Assembly (NCBI GenBank): GCA_016709995.1
Contig: JADJLQ010000001.1
Span: forward strand, 2,266,001-2,330,000
Origin: Saprospiraceae bacterium
GTDB taxonomy: Bacteria; Bacteroidota; Bacteroidia; Chitinophagales; Saprospiraceae
Reading direction: 5' to 3'
Length of the DNA: 64,000 bases
Position 1 is the first letter of the stretch. Each line of letters opens with the position of its first letter. Shown piece after piece: positions 9,168-19,227 of this stretch. A program made the position numbers and the translations under genes. The notes under the pieces were generated by a model that saw nothing but the letters and a program-made list of their open reading frames with translations, was not told the DNA's origin and did not search any database.

Positions 9168-9353
9168 TAAAATATTCGGATTCGCCGGCTATCTGATAAA
9201 ATAATATTAAATTATTTTATAACTTATATTTTATTAATAATCAGCATTTTATAATTGTATTAAAATAAATATAACCAAAACTGGTACGCTAATTGCTGAT
9301 ATAATGTCGATGAGGTTTTTATACCTATACGATCATAATTAATAATTTAAACC

Positions 9354-9361
9354 AAAGGAGG
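9354..9361 (+). promoter_or_regulatory. Strong Shine-Dalgarno sequence (AAAGGAGG)
   Basis: AAAGGAGG with 5 nt spacing to the ATG at 9367. It is the only near-perfect anti-16S match I noticed ahead of a gene in this window; neighbouring genes have AT-rich leaders as usual for Bacteroidota. It supports the chosen start and suggests efficient translation of the thioredoxin-SPOR gene. Confidence 0.6.
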
Positions 9362-9366
9362 CAATC

Positions 9367-10323
9367 ATGAAAACAATTAAATGGATAGGATCGGTGATCT
9401 TGATCTTTATATTTGTAGGCCATCTGGCTGCAGAACAAGCAGAGGTCATATTCTTCAATGGGACAGTAGAATCTGCCAGGGAGAAAGCCAGGAATGAATC
9501 CAAGCTTTATTTCATCGAATTTTATGCGAAATGGTGTGACCCATGTAAGTGGATGGATGAACATACTTTTAAAAATACGGCCTTGTCATCCTATGTTGAT
9601 GCCAATTATGTACCCGTCAAAGTAGATGTAGAAAACATCGATGGCTTTGTGTGGAAACAAAAGTATAAAGTACAATATCTGCCCACGATCATCATACTCA
9701 ATGGGGAGGGCAATATGCTTGGCAAATATGAAAAAAGCCTGGCTGCCAGTGATCTGCTTAAAATATTACAAAATCATAGGTCTGCTTATAGGGAGGCTGA
9801 GTCTTTATCTGGTGTATCCGGCACGAACAATGGCACTGCTACTTTGGCTTCCAGCCAGAATGCGGCTAATTATTCTGCTGTACCTGTTAAAACCACCACC
9901 ACCGAAAGTGCCAAGCCGGCATTTATCACGGTACACAGAGAGCCTGGTCTCCCTAAAGCAACTGAAGTGGCTAAAAATACCAAACCAACTACGGCAACGA
10001 TTCCTGCTAAAACTGTCTCGCCCAAAAAGAAGGTAGCCTCAGCTCCGGCTGATGGCGGCAGTGCAGACCAATATCGAATCCAGGTAGGGGTGTATTCTGA
10101 TGCTGCCAATGTGTTTAATGAAGTGAATAAATTGAAAAAAGAATTTAACCAGACTGTGCAGGTTTTTAACCAAAAAAATAAAGAAACCAATGCGGTCCTT
10201 TATAAAATCACCGTGGGCAAGTTTGCGACTCGCGAGGAGGCGGCCTCTTTTGTAGAGGTGCTCAAAGCCAAAGGGGTCAATGGCGTGATCCGACACATGT
10301 CAGATCTGGAGCCAAAGTCTTAA
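9367..10323 (+). CDS. Exported thioredoxin-fold protein fused to a C-terminal SPOR domain
   Basis: 318-aa protein. Residues 1-22 form a signal peptide. Residues 28-135 are thioredoxin-like with the redox motif WCDPC (Cys57, Cys60) and a cis-Pro region YLPTIIIL. A Ser/Thr/Ala/Lys-rich linker covers about 140-230, and residues 234-318 form a SPOR domain (YRIQVGVYSDAANVFNE at its start, ITVGKFATREEAASF in the middle). SPOR domains bind denuded peptidoglycan at division sites. I infer a periplasmic thiol oxidoreductase or chaperone held at the septal wall. It has an unusually strong ribosome-binding site. A stable hairpin follows at 10357-10389. The substrate is unknown. Confidence 0.85.
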   Translation: MKTIKWIGSVILIFIFVGHLAAEQAEVIFFNGTVESAREKARNESKLYFIEFYAKWCDPCKWMDEHTFKNTALSSYVDANYVPVKVDVENIDGFVWKQKYKVQYLPTIIILNGEGNMLGKYEKSLAASDLLKILQNHRSAYREAESLSGVSGTNNGTATLASSQNAANYSAVPVKTTTTESAKPAFITVHREPGLPKATEVAKNTKPTTATIPAKTVSPKKKVASAPADGGSADQYRIQVGVYSDAANVFNEVNKLKKEFNQTVQVFNQKNKETNAVLYKITVGKFATREEAASFVEVLKAKGVNGVIRHMSDLEPKS

Positions 10324-10356
10324 AGTCTAACAAGGTTTTACTAACAAAAAATTTAA

Positions 10357-10389
10357 GATCGCTTTTATCATAATAAGGTAAAGGCGATC
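10357..10389 (+). terminator. Stable hairpin after the thioredoxin-SPOR gene
   Basis: GATCGC at 10357 and GCGATC ending at 10389 pair, extended by TTTTA/TAAAG inner pairing. There is no long T-run after it, so it may be an RNA-stabilising hairpin or a weak terminator separating this gene from the adhesin promoter. Confidence 0.4.
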
Positions 10390-10416
10390 ATCGTTTAGAA
10401 GAATACTGTGTTAAAA

Positions 10417-10448
10417 TTGGATCTAGTCTGGGTGCTTGATTACCTTTG
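10417..10448 (+). promoter_or_regulatory. Bacteroidota promoter of the SprB-repeat adhesin
   Basis: TTG at 10417-10419, 21 nt, TACCTTTG at 10441-10448. It lies inside the longest open frame (GTG at 10408) and therefore rules that start out: the transcript would begin near 10455 and the first usable ATG is 10492. Confidence 0.65.
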
Positions 10449-10491
10449 CGGTTCTAATCCCAGCGACCCGATCCACATTATATTTAATCCA

Positions 10492-13400
10492 ATGAATAGC
10501 CGTCCAACTTTTTACCTATTATTCATTTTATTTTTTTGTTTTTTTTCTGTTTCCGCCCAAAGACCTGAAGCCATGCGCTTTGAAGGCATCCTCGGCACTT
10601 CCTCCGGTTTTAGGTCTGCCCCTTGTGTTGGCACCAGTGCCGGCACCTTCAAAATCACCCCTAACACACTAAATAAGTCTAATAATATTAAGTATCTCTG
10701 CTTTGGAGATCGATTGAATATCGTACATAATCAGGATGTTTTGTTTCAGGGGGATCCAAAACCCTCAACTACGCCTGGAATCGGTTATGCATTCTATGAT
10801 TGCAAGCCCACTATAGATGGTCCAAGCCTTACAACTGTCCTGACTGATTTATGTCTTAATAAAAAATCGCCCATCATCGTTAATGGGTCACCGGTAAATC
10901 AAAAACAAGGAATGTGGATTTCGAAAGGACAAGCCAATGGTAATATAGAATTTAATAATGATGGCTTTCTGCAAGCAGCTTATAACAATGGCAAACCTGT
11001 GCAATTTTGGTTTGCCGCTATCACTTTAGACAATTTTGCTAACGATACCATTTTTGGAAAAAACGCTGCCGGGGTAGCTGGAGCATGTATCGCAGTCAAC
11101 AAAGACTCTGCATTCTCCGTGGTATATCTCAATGCCTTGGCCCTGACCAATGTCACCGCACAAAACAATGGAACTAATAATTACACCGGTACTTTCACCA
11201 TCACCGGTGGTCTGCCTGAGTTTGATCCTGCTGCCAACTATACCCGAATCTCTATCCTCAATAACAAGGACGCCAATCTCATCGGTCGCCTTACCAATGG
11301 ACCAGCCACCAATGGCAAACCCATGACTTTCTCCGTACCTCAGCCTGGCACCTACGACATCCTCATAGAAGACATCAACGGCTGCTCCATCACTGAAAGG
11401 ATCACCATCATGGAAGATCCCGGTCTGATCAAACTGGGATGTATGGATGGAAATATCGGCCAGGAGGTATGTTATCCGATTTCTATTGGCAGGATACCTG
11501 ACCTTACCGCCGCTCAATTTACTGTAGGTTTTAATCCCCAGGCTTTGGAGTACGTTGGTGCAAAAAACTTAAACCCTATTCTACAGACTACTATAGATAA
11601 TGTAATCGTAACCAATTCCCTGGCTCAGGGATTTATCAAATTTTTCTGGGTAGATTTTAACCTTAACTCCTACGATTTTACCAATGAATCTCCACTGGTG
11701 GAGCTATGCTTTAAAATAAAAGGTCCTCCCGGCCCTAATACAGTGAGGATATTACCCAATCCGGGCCCAACACTACCCAGGCTGGAACTCTCTGATGCAG
11801 ATGGCAACTCTATCCCTTTAACCACCGCTACCGGAAGTGTTTTTGATTGTACCATGAATATCAATCCTTCTTCTAACCTGGATGCCTATTATTCACAGTG
11901 TGGACAGACTTTGTTTGGCCAGGTTTTTGGAGGTACCGGCCCCTACTCCACTATCTATAAATTGATCGCTAATCCGACTGTCACGGATACCGTCAATTTT
12001 GCCCAAGCTACCGCACCAATGCAGATATTTTCTAATCTTGCTTCAGGTGCCTACGAGCTTATCTCCAAAGATGCGACCGGCTCATCCGTGATCGACACAT
12101 TTACCATCAGTTCAGCCATTACAGATATTTCGATAGATTTCAGTAATCGGGACAATATCTCTTGTAAAGGTAAGGATGGTCGCATTTTGGCCATAGCATC
12201 TGGCGGAACTCCTGTGTATCGATTCGAATGGTCTACCAATAGTGTCAGTGATCGCATTACCAACCTCACACCAGGCACTTATACTGTCAAAATCACCGAT
12301 GCGCAAGGATGTGTAAAAACGGACAGTGTGACCTTAATCAATGAAGGCGTACAAGCAGCCTATACCATCGATAGACTGCCCCGGTGTAGCGGAGTCAATG
12401 ATGGCAGAGTCCTTGCCAATCCTTCAGGTGCATTTCCTCCCTTTCTAGCCAATTGGGAAGGACCAGGGACACAAATCGGCAATTCCTTTACATCGGTGGG
12501 TGAACTTCCAGTTCGCTTAATTATCAATGATGCCAGAGGCTGTTCAGACACTACCGCCTATTTTACCCTGATGCCGCAAAAACGTATAGATCTATCACTA
12601 ACTGTAGACAATCCTCGATGTTATGGCAATACAGATGGTCGACTGAGAATAGGAAGAAGCTTTTCGGATGGCTCTACCATGACCGGTGACCAGGTGACCC
12701 TCTCTACTCCCTCCGGTAGCGTCAAAACGGATAACCTGAGACCAGCCATCTTTAATGATCTCCAGGCAGATATCTTTAATGTCAGGGTGGCAGAAAGTTC
12801 AGGCTGTTTTGTTGACACAGTGATAAACCTGGTGCAGCCCAATCCACTCGACACCATCAATGTGGTCGTCAAACCGGAGTCATGTTTTCCTGGCAAAGAC
12901 GGTCAGATATCTATACCACTGATTGGTGGTACCGGACCTTATAGATATACGTGGAATGACATTCCTGATGATGTAAGTACCAGGACCGGGCTTACCTCAG
13001 GATCTTACAGCGTCAATATCACAGATGCTAATAATTGTGTGGCCAATTTTGATGCTACCAACCTGCTGGCATTTTCTTTCACGCTCCCCACTTTCCCTGT
13101 CACCATTGATACGACCAAAATCTTGTGTTTTGGAGGCACTGCTACCCTCACTGCAAGGCCTATAACCCAATACTCTATCAAGTCGTATGTCTGGAGTACC
13201 GGTGATACCCTGCAGACAGCCAAGAATGTACCTGGCAATATCAAGACCTGGGTCAACGTATTTGACTCGGTCGGCTGTAAAGGCACAGACACTATTATTT
13301 TATCCCAACCCCAACGACTTTCACTCATAGACTCTAATATCTTTAACAATCCATGTCCCGGACTGGATCAGGGCAGGATCAATCTGCTGGCTGACGGGGG

Positions 13401-15072
13401 TACTGGCCCCTACACCTATACGATGAATAATGGGCCTACACAAAATTTTGGCACTTATACACGCCTGGTGTCTGGAAAATATACCATCACCATCACAGAT
13501 GCCAATCAATGCCCCAGCCTGGTAGTGAATACTGAGCTTATAGAACCTCCTAAAATAGTGGGGGTCTTCGACACCACTGCTTTCAGGGGAGTCAAATGTG
13601 CTGGCACCGGGGATTGTACCGGTCAGGCTCGCCTCCTGGTATCAGGTGGTACTGATCCGCAAAACAATTTTTTGATCAGTTGGGCTTCGGGAGAGAAATC
13701 ACTTGGTGCTGTCATAGCTGTAGCAGATAGCTTGTGCGCTGGTAATCAATCCGTTCGCATCACCGACGGCAATGGTTGTAGTACCTCTCTTTCGTTTAAC
13801 ATCTCCTCACCCACCGCTATCATACGTGATCCGATACGGACCGCAGTCAATGATATCATCTGCTTTGGACAAAGTAACGGATCCGTCAATTATATTGCTT
13901 TTGGAGGCACTTCTCCTTATAAATATCTATGGAATGATAGTGATACCAATAGCATAAGGTCTGGCTTAAGCGCCGGCAGGTATGCTATCCTGGTTACAGA
14001 TCTTAATAATTGTTCTTTTTTAGATTCCTTAGTCATCACAGAACCACCGGTATTAAATGTGACCCTCGATTCGATCAAGACCAGGCCGATCACCTGTCCC
14101 GGCTCTGATGATGGGCAGGTAGGTGTCAAGGTAGCCGGTGGCAACGCCGGCGCAATCGTTCACACCTGGACACCAAACTATCCCGATACCAATTTTATTC
14201 GTGGCGTAGTGCCTGGTGTATACGCTGTCATCGTCAGTGACAGCAAAGGATGTAAGGACACCTTGAATAATATCACCATGGCTGCTCCTCCTGACATCAC
14301 TGCCAATCTTGCCGTTAATTTTATGCCCCGATGTGCAGGAGATACGGCCAATGTTTTCGTCACTTCAGTCAGTGGAGGCAACGGAGCCAGCTATTCTTAC
14401 TCCATCAATAATGGCGGCAGTATACCTATAGCCAACTCTATTCCGCTCAAAGCCGGGGCGTATCAACTAACTATATTCGACAGAAAAGGATGTGCGCTGG
14501 ATACCACGATTACCGTGACCGATCCCACCCGATTCAATGTTGACTTTGGGCCCGATAAAACAATTCGGCTTGGCGATAGCCTGGTGATCACCGTGGTAGG
14601 TAATAGCCCACTTTCAAAAGTCAATTGGCAAGACCTCGGCGAAGTCAATTGTCTTAATGCTGACTGTTCACTCATCAGCGTCAGTCCAAGCAGGAGTACT
14701 GTATTCAGTGGTACTGCTATCGATCAATCAGGCTGCAAGGCTACCAATGAAATCGCTATCACCGTAGACCAGCGGCGATCTGTATTTATACCGAATGCTT
14801 TCAGACCAGACCAATTGAGTGCCAACCAGGATTTTAGATTCTTTAGTGGGTCCGGAGTGATCGCGATCCGCGCAGGCCGCATCTTCAATCGTTGGGGTGA
14901 CCTCGTATCATCTGTTCAAAACCTGGGTCCGGATCCGGGAGGAGTGGTCATTTGGGATGGAAGGTTCAAAGGATCATCTGCTGAACCTGGGGTATATGTA
15001 TATATGATTGATGTGGAGTTTTCTGATGGTGTCAGATTGATCTACAAAGGTGATGTAACTTTGATCAGGTAA
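10492..15072 (+). CDS. Large surface adhesin: cohesin-like domain, SprB repeats and gliding-type (type B) T9SS sorting domain
   Basis: 1526-aa secreted protein. The start at 10492 gives a clean signal peptide ending SVSAQ. Residues about 307-450 look like a cohesin fold (TAAQFTVGFNPQALEYVGA, then ESPLVELCFKIKG). From about 540 to 1330 come repeated SprB-type modules of about 75-85 residues, each with a GG(T)xPY core, W, xGxYxVxxTDxxGC; clear copies begin near 562, 801, 959, 1128 and 1206. Residues 1431-1526 are the gliding-motility-associated C-terminal domain (IFNRWGDLV, then GVYVYMIDV). By family it is a T9SS-exported cell-surface adhesin, perhaps used in gliding or floc attachment. Almost every module has one conserved Cys. 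Confidence 0.88.
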   Translation: MNSRPTFYLLFILFFCFFSVSAQRPEAMRFEGILGTSSGFRSAPCVGTSAGTFKITPNTLNKSNNIKYLCFGDRLNIVHNQDVLFQGDPKPSTTPGIGYAFYDCKPTIDGPSLTTVLTDLCLNKKSPIIVNGSPVNQKQGMWISKGQANGNIEFNNDGFLQAAYNNGKPVQFWFAAITLDNFANDTIFGKNAAGVAGACIAVNKDSAFSVVYLNALALTNVTAQNNGTNNYTGTFTITGGLPEFDPAANYTRISILNNKDANLIGRLTNGPATNGKPMTFSVPQPGTYDILIEDINGCSITERITIMEDPGLIKLGCMDGNIGQEVCYPISIGRIPDLTAAQFTVGFNPQALEYVGAKNLNPILQTTIDNVIVTNSLAQGFIKFFWVDFNLNSYDFTNESPLVELCFKIKGPPGPNTVRILPNPGPTLPRLELSDADGNSIPLTTATGSVFDCTMNINPSSNLDAYYSQCGQTLFGQVFGGTGPYSTIYKLIANPTVTDTVNFAQATAPMQIFSNLASGAYELISKDATGSSVIDTFTISSAITDISIDFSNRDNISCKGKDGRILAIASGGTPVYRFEWSTNSVSDRITNLTPGTYTVKITDAQGCVKTDSVTLINEGVQAAYTIDRLPRCSGVNDGRVLANPSGAFPPFLANWEGPGTQIGNSFTSVGELPVRLIINDARGCSDTTAYFTLMPQKRIDLSLTVDNPRCYGNTDGRLRIGRSFSDGSTMTGDQVTLSTPSGSVKTDNLRPAIFNDLQADIFNVRVAESSGCFVDTVINLVQPNPLDTINVVVKPESCFPGKDGQISIPLIGGTGPYRYTWNDIPDDVSTRTGLTSGSYSVNITDANNCVANFDATNLLAFSFTLPTFPVTIDTTKILCFGGTATLTARPITQYSIKSYVWSTGDTLQTAKNVPGNIKTWVNVFDSVGCKGTDTIILSQPQRLSLIDSNIFNNPCPGLDQGRINLLADGGTGPYTYTMNNGPTQNFGTYTRLVSGKYTITITDANQCPSLVVNTELIEPPKIVGVFDTTAFRGVKCAGTGDCTGQARLLVSGGTDPQNNFLISWASGEKSLGAVIAVADSLCAGNQSVRITDGNGCSTSLSFNISSPTAIIRDPIRTAVNDIICFGQSNGSVNYIAFGGTSPYKYLWNDSDTNSIRSGLSAGRYAILVTDLNNCSFLDSLVITEPPVLNVTLDSIKTRPITCPGSDDGQVGVKVAGGNAGAIVHTWTPNYPDTNFIRGVVPGVYAVIVSDSKGCKDTLNNITMAAPPDITANLAVNFMPRCAGDTANVFVTSVSGGNGASYSYSINNGGSIPIANSIPLKAGAYQLTIFDRKGCALDTTITVTDPTRFNVDFGPDKTIRLGDSLVITVVGNSPLSKVNWQDLGEVNCLNADCSLISVSPSRSTVFSGTAIDQSGCKATNEIAITVDQRRSVFIPNAFRPDQLSANQDFRFFSGSGVIAIRAGRIFNRWGDLVSSVQNLGPDPGGVVIWDGRFKGSSAEPGVYVYMIDVEFSDGVRLIYKGDVTLIR

Positions 15073-15140
15073 TATGCAGCAACCTCCCGCTTATACCGGC
15101 AGGTCTTTACTTCCCATGTCGACACTCCATTGAAATAAGC

Positions 15141-18100
15141 CTATAAGACTACCCGCTGTTCTTCATGAAAATTAGCTGCCATATGCATAAGGGGGAGTTC
15201 GATAAAAAACTCAGTGCCTACATTTTCGTAGGTATTGAAAAATATATGGCCATTGCATGAGTCGATGATATCCCGCACGATAGCCAGGCCCAGGCCGGTA
15301 CCGGAGTTTTTCGTTGTGAAATTGGGATAAAATACTTTGTCTTTCATCGAATCCGGGATACCGCAACCATTGTCAGATACTTTTACGATCGCACGTTCAT
15401 CCTGTTTGTAGAGCATGATCTCTATCCTACCCCGCCGGCCAAGCGGGATCGCCTGGATGGCATTTTTGATCAGATTGGTCAATACCCGGATGATATGGTT
15501 TTTGTCCGCAAACACATAGATCTCGTCAATCGGTACCCGCAGGTGGATATCCATATCTTCTCTTTTACGGAATAGATCGTGGGTAGAGGTGACTACTTCG
15601 TTGAGGGCTAATTTTTCATTTTCAGGAGCAGGCAGTTTGGCAAAGTTTGAAAATTCAGAAGCGATCTTGGATAGATTTTCGATTTGTTCGATCAGGGTCT
15701 GTGTCACTCGTTTTACCAAGGCCGGTATTTCATCCTGCTCCGTGCGTTGAATCGAATTTTGGAGGTGCTGCGTGATCAACTTCATCGGCGTGAGCGGATT
15801 TTTAATCTCGTGAGCGACCTGTTTAGCCATTTCTCTCCAGGCGGTCTCCCGCTCTGTCAGGGCCAGCATGCGGGTACTGCGATCCAACTCCTGGATCATT
15901 TCATTATAGTTCCTGATCAGCGCTCCGAGCTCGTCCTGATGATTCCATTCAAGTCTTTGGTTGGTACCGCCGATCTGGATTTGAGTCAACTTCGAACTGA
16001 GTATCGTCAGTGGTTTGGCGATTGAATTGGCCACGATCATGGATATCAGCACGATCAGTACCAGTAAGAATACATATACATTGAGTAAGGCCCCTAAGAA
16101 ATCGTTTAATCTTCGTTTGAACTGCGTCCCGATATAAGGCGTATTGTTCTTTAAATAATATGTCTTATGGTCTACCAGGATGGTCTTGTAGCCCTCAAGG
16201 TCGCGTGCCTGTGCCTGCCTGACATTTGCGAGTTGGTTATATGGCATCCGCTCCGACTGGTCAGGCTGCATGAGTCCCTGCGCATCATATACCTGGATCT
16301 GATTGTTATAAGAATTGCCGGAGGTGAGGATATCTCGCACGACATATTCATCGCCTTCGACCAATTGATTGAGATCCGGCTGCCAGACAGTAGCATTTTT
16401 CTTGATATAAAATATAATGACCACAGCGATGAGTAAAAACGAACAAATACTCATGACCAGCATGGATATCTGTATCCGGTACCTTAGCGTCTTGTGTGAG
16501 GGGAAAAACTTGAACACTGAAAACGAAAACCATTTCAGTTTTTTATTGAGCAGGGCTATTCCAACCAATAGAATATTGAATAAAATAAATATGTAAGAAA
16601 AAAAAGACAGCGCTTTAAATAATTGATTTGATTTTTTATAGAGGTAAAATCCGGTATGGTCGTCCAGGCTCGTGTAGACAGCGTGTCGGGAAGGATCTGG
16701 TATATGCCTATTGGCCTGGGTAATATTTTGATTGGCTTCAGCATCGACATACTGCAACTCATAGAGCGCCAGGTAGGCTGAACTCGATTCTTGCTGATTG
16801 AGTTGTTTTCTCAAAAATGACTCCTGGTAAGAAGGAGGTATATTATTGGCCTGGTATAGTTTTGTTTTTAAAGCATTGGCTAGGTGTATGCGTTGATCCC
16901 ACTCTTTCTCCATATGAAACTGGTACAAGAGTGATGAAATCAGGATCGAACCGGTCATGGTCCATATCAGGTACCATGCAGCATGAGGTTTAAAATAATC
17001 TATAAAAAGATCCAGCAAGGTCAGATAGGCAGCCAGGCCTATTAATAATCCCATTGGAAGCTTTACAGGCAATACCCACAATAATCCAAACACCAGGGAT
17101 AGGGCAGTACTGTTGATCAACCATCTCTCTTTGGCACTGAGACCCAGGTGCCGGATGATGCGCAGCAGATGCAAGTCCAGTACAAACAATGCTATCGCCA
17201 GTAACAGGATGCCCATCAAAGCCAATATGCTCCGCACATCCAGGTAAAAGATATATTCAAAATCAAAGGAAAGTCCGGAGCCCATCACCAACTGTCTGAA
17301 TGCATGCAGCATGACCACAGCGGACAGATAGACCATACCATAATTGAGCAAGGCTATACCAAGGTTGGACTTACCTACTTTATGAAAATAATTGGGCTTG
17401 ACAAAGGATCTGATAAACCACACCAGGGTGCACAACATTCCAATATTGATCATCAAATCTCCCAGCGTAGGGCTCAGCAGAGATGGGTTCACCCGATCAT
17501 CAAATAAAATCACTTTATTTAGGGTCACAGAACGGAGCAAGTATAGACTGCCGAGCCTCACAGAAAATATCGCTCCTGCCAGTATCAACAGGGAGGATAT
17601 CATACCTTGCCGTGACAATATATCTAAGCTGATATTTTTAATCCCCGTGACTGCAAAAACCAAACCCAACACATAGAGGAGGACCACTATCCATTGTAGC
17701 CATTCTGGCAAATCCTGATTGATGTCTACGAGGTGACTTTGGCTGCGATCCGGCGAAAAGATCTGATATTTTTGACCAGGGTTGTTTTCGTTGACTATGG
17801 TCCTCATTATTGGTATGCCGATGATATGCTTTAGATCATTTCTGACAGTGGATTGAAAAAAATACCAGGAGTCCTTATGAGGCAAAAAAGAAGATGAAAG
17901 AGAGGCCCCTGTGATCTCGCCCGGAGGAGTGATGTCATTCCAATAAATCATTGAATCATGGTCAACAACATAATACAAGATGGATTGACGACTATACCAT
18001 TCTCCTAAAGTAGCCGGATCACCAAATTGATTCAACGCCTCCATAGCATGCAGGTTGGTCTTATCCAAATCCAATTGAATAGACGCTGTACTTTGGCTTA

Positions 18101-18191
18101 TGGGCGACCTGGATACCACATATTGTTTTACCAGGAGGATCCCCACCCAACATGCCAATGAATAGAGCAGATACCTGTATTTGACGATCAT
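15141..18191 (-). CDS. NtrY-like membrane sensor histidine kinase
   Basis: 1016-aa kinase; the ATG at 18191 is chosen because the upstream in-frame start at 18230 is TTG in AT-rich spacer. One N-terminal membrane helix, an extracytoplasmic part, a multi-helix membrane block (about 175-430), a second periplasmic region, a helix near 670, HAMP (SIAKPLTILSSKLTQIQIGG), HisKA with phospho-acceptor His794 in AHEIKNPLTPMK, and HATPase with N-box NLIKNAIQA and G-boxes DNGCGIP and GTGLGLAI. No response regulator gene is adjacent, so the partner is unknown. The upstream multi-helix block is unusual for a simple kinase and may sense a membrane signal. Confidence 0.88.
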   Translation of the reverse strand: MIVKYRYLLYSLACWVGILLVKQYVVSRSPISQSTASIQLDLDKTNLHAMEALNQFGDPATLGEWYSRQSILYYVVDHDSMIYWNDITPPGEITGASLSSSFLPHKDSWYFFQSTVRNDLKHIIGIPIMRTIVNENNPGQKYQIFSPDRSQSHLVDINQDLPEWLQWIVVLLYVLGLVFAVTGIKNISLDILSRQGMISSLLILAGAIFSVRLGSLYLLRSVTLNKVILFDDRVNPSLLSPTLGDLMINIGMLCTLVWFIRSFVKPNYFHKVGKSNLGIALLNYGMVYLSAVVMLHAFRQLVMGSGLSFDFEYIFYLDVRSILALMGILLLAIALFVLDLHLLRIIRHLGLSAKERWLINSTALSLVFGLLWVLPVKLPMGLLIGLAAYLTLLDLFIDYFKPHAAWYLIWTMTGSILISSLLYQFHMEKEWDQRIHLANALKTKLYQANNIPPSYQESFLRKQLNQQESSSAYLALYELQYVDAEANQNITQANRHIPDPSRHAVYTSLDDHTGFYLYKKSNQLFKALSFFSYIFILFNILLVGIALLNKKLKWFSFSVFKFFPSHKTLRYRIQISMLVMSICSFLLIAVVIIFYIKKNATVWQPDLNQLVEGDEYVVRDILTSGNSYNNQIQVYDAQGLMQPDQSERMPYNQLANVRQAQARDLEGYKTILVDHKTYYLKNNTPYIGTQFKRRLNDFLGALLNVYVFLLVLIVLISMIVANSIAKPLTILSSKLTQIQIGGTNQRLEWNHQDELGALIRNYNEMIQELDRSTRMLALTERETAWREMAKQVAHEIKNPLTPMKLITQHLQNSIQRTEQDEIPALVKRVTQTLIEQIENLSKIASEFSNFAKLPAPENEKLALNEVVTSTHDLFRKREDMDIHLRVPIDEIYVFADKNHIIRVLTNLIKNAIQAIPLGRRGRIEIMLYKQDERAIVKVSDNGCGIPDSMKDKVFYPNFTTKNSGTGLGLAIVRDIIDSCNGHIFFNTYENVGTEFFIELPLMHMAANFHEEQRVVL

Positions 18192-18306
18192 GACTGTTAA
18201 AATCGAATGCAATATATTAAATATTATCAATATGTATTAGTCTTTATAAATCAATTATTTATATTGTTAATTTATATATACTTTTTAAATCAATATGTAT
18301 CCATCC

Positions 18307-18336
18307 TTACCAAGTGCTTCGAGGGGTGTACTTTTG
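18307..18336 (+). promoter_or_regulatory. rnpB promoter
   Basis: TTA at 18307-18309, 19 nt, TACTTTTG at 18329-18336, 4 nt ahead of the mature RNase P RNA P1 strand. Near-consensus Bacteroidota promoter. The same sequence recurs at 19655-19727. Confidence 0.55.
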
Positions 18337-18340
18337 TGTC

Positions 18341-18768
18341 TTGCAGGCCGATCTATCGTCCCGACAGCAATGGCGGGGAGGAAAGTCCGGACAACGCAGG
18401 GCAACACACCACGTAACGCGTGGGTCTCAAAGCGATTTGAGAACAGATAGGGTCACAGAAAATAACCGGCCTGGGGTAAAACCCGTGCTAAGGGTGAAAA
18501 TGTGTGGTAAGAGCACACGGTCTCGTCAGGTAACTAATGAGGCGGATAAACCTTGTGTGTTGAAATGTCATGTATACCATGGTTGGTGGCGATACCGGGC
18601 AACCGGGGTCGCTGCGAGTTGGGCGGCCCGTTCAACTGTGTCTGACACATCCATGGAGGGTAGGCAGCTAGAATCCCGATCGTGAGGCCGGGATCCAGAT
18701 AAATGATAGATCAGGGGCGAGGTAAACTCGCCTTGGACAGAATCCGGCTTACAGGCCTGCAATTTTTT
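18341..18768 (+). ncRNA. rnpB: RNase P RNA (type A)
   Basis: The catalytic RNA that matures tRNA 5' ends. P1 forms between TTGCAGGCC at 18341-18349 and GGCCTGCAA at 18754-18762; a second long-range helix pairs GATCTATC (18350-18357) with GATAGATC (18705-18712). The universal P4 strands are present: GAGGAAAGTCCGGACAAC near 18377 and ACAGAATCCGGCTTAC near 18738. The P1 3' strand runs directly into a T-rich tract that serves as terminator. About 425 nt, a normal size. Open frames inside it are not genes. Confidence 0.95.
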
Positions 18769-18915
18769 TTTCTTCCAAATTAAATGCTCATACCACAAAT
18801 AGTTATTTTGCGATATACCCATTTAAGCCAAATCGATTCAGATCGATAGAAAAGTGAAGCATTTAGCAAAAGTTTAAGTTTGCTTGACTAAAATAACAAG
18901 AAAATTGACCTCTGA

Positions 18916-19227
18916 TTACAAGGGTAGATTTTCAATTTTCACCATCTGATCATTAGGCATTCTGATATTGATTTCCAACTTACAGCCCAATGCTTCCACA
19001 TATTTTTTAAGTGTAGAAAGATGCATATCATGCCGCTTTTCAAGGTTAGAAATGTTTACTTGTTTTACTCCTTGCTTAAAAGCTATATCTGTTTGAGTAA
19101 ACCCAAGATCCTTTCTCAATGCTTGCAGTGTTTTGTATTCACTGATCATTTTATCGGCCTTTAGTTTTATGACTTTTTGCCTGTCTTTTGGAAGGATTTT
19201 GATTACTTCATTTAATGTAATACTCAT
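18916..19227 (-). CDS. HigA-like XRE-family antitoxin
   Basis: 103-aa DNA-binding protein. An N-terminal helical part (1-35) is followed by a Cro/CI-type helix-turn-helix at about 38-92: LRKDLGFTQTDIAFKQGV then VNISNLEKR. This protein type sits next to RelE/HigE-family toxins of the phage-derived Gp49-like group, which is the case here: the upstream toxin frame ends on the antitoxin start (ATGA overlap). It would neutralise the toxin and repress the operon. The antitoxin frame is intact although the toxin is interrupted. Numbering in other genomes: higA of higBA modules. Confidence 0.82.
   Translation of the reverse strand: MSITLNEVIKILPKDRQKVIKLKADKMISEYKTLQALRKDLGFTQTDIAFKQGVKQVNISNLEKRHDMHLSTLKKYVEALGCKLEINIRMPNDQMVKIENLPL

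Noticed and set aside
10408..10491. N-terminal extension of the adhesin from the GTG at 10408
   Set aside because: A consensus promoter lies within it and the signal peptide begins at the ATG at 10492.
18314..18822. Open reading frames on both strands in the RNase P RNA gene
   Set aside because: They lie inside a clearly folded RNA gene with conserved P1 and P4 strands and have no protein family likeness.
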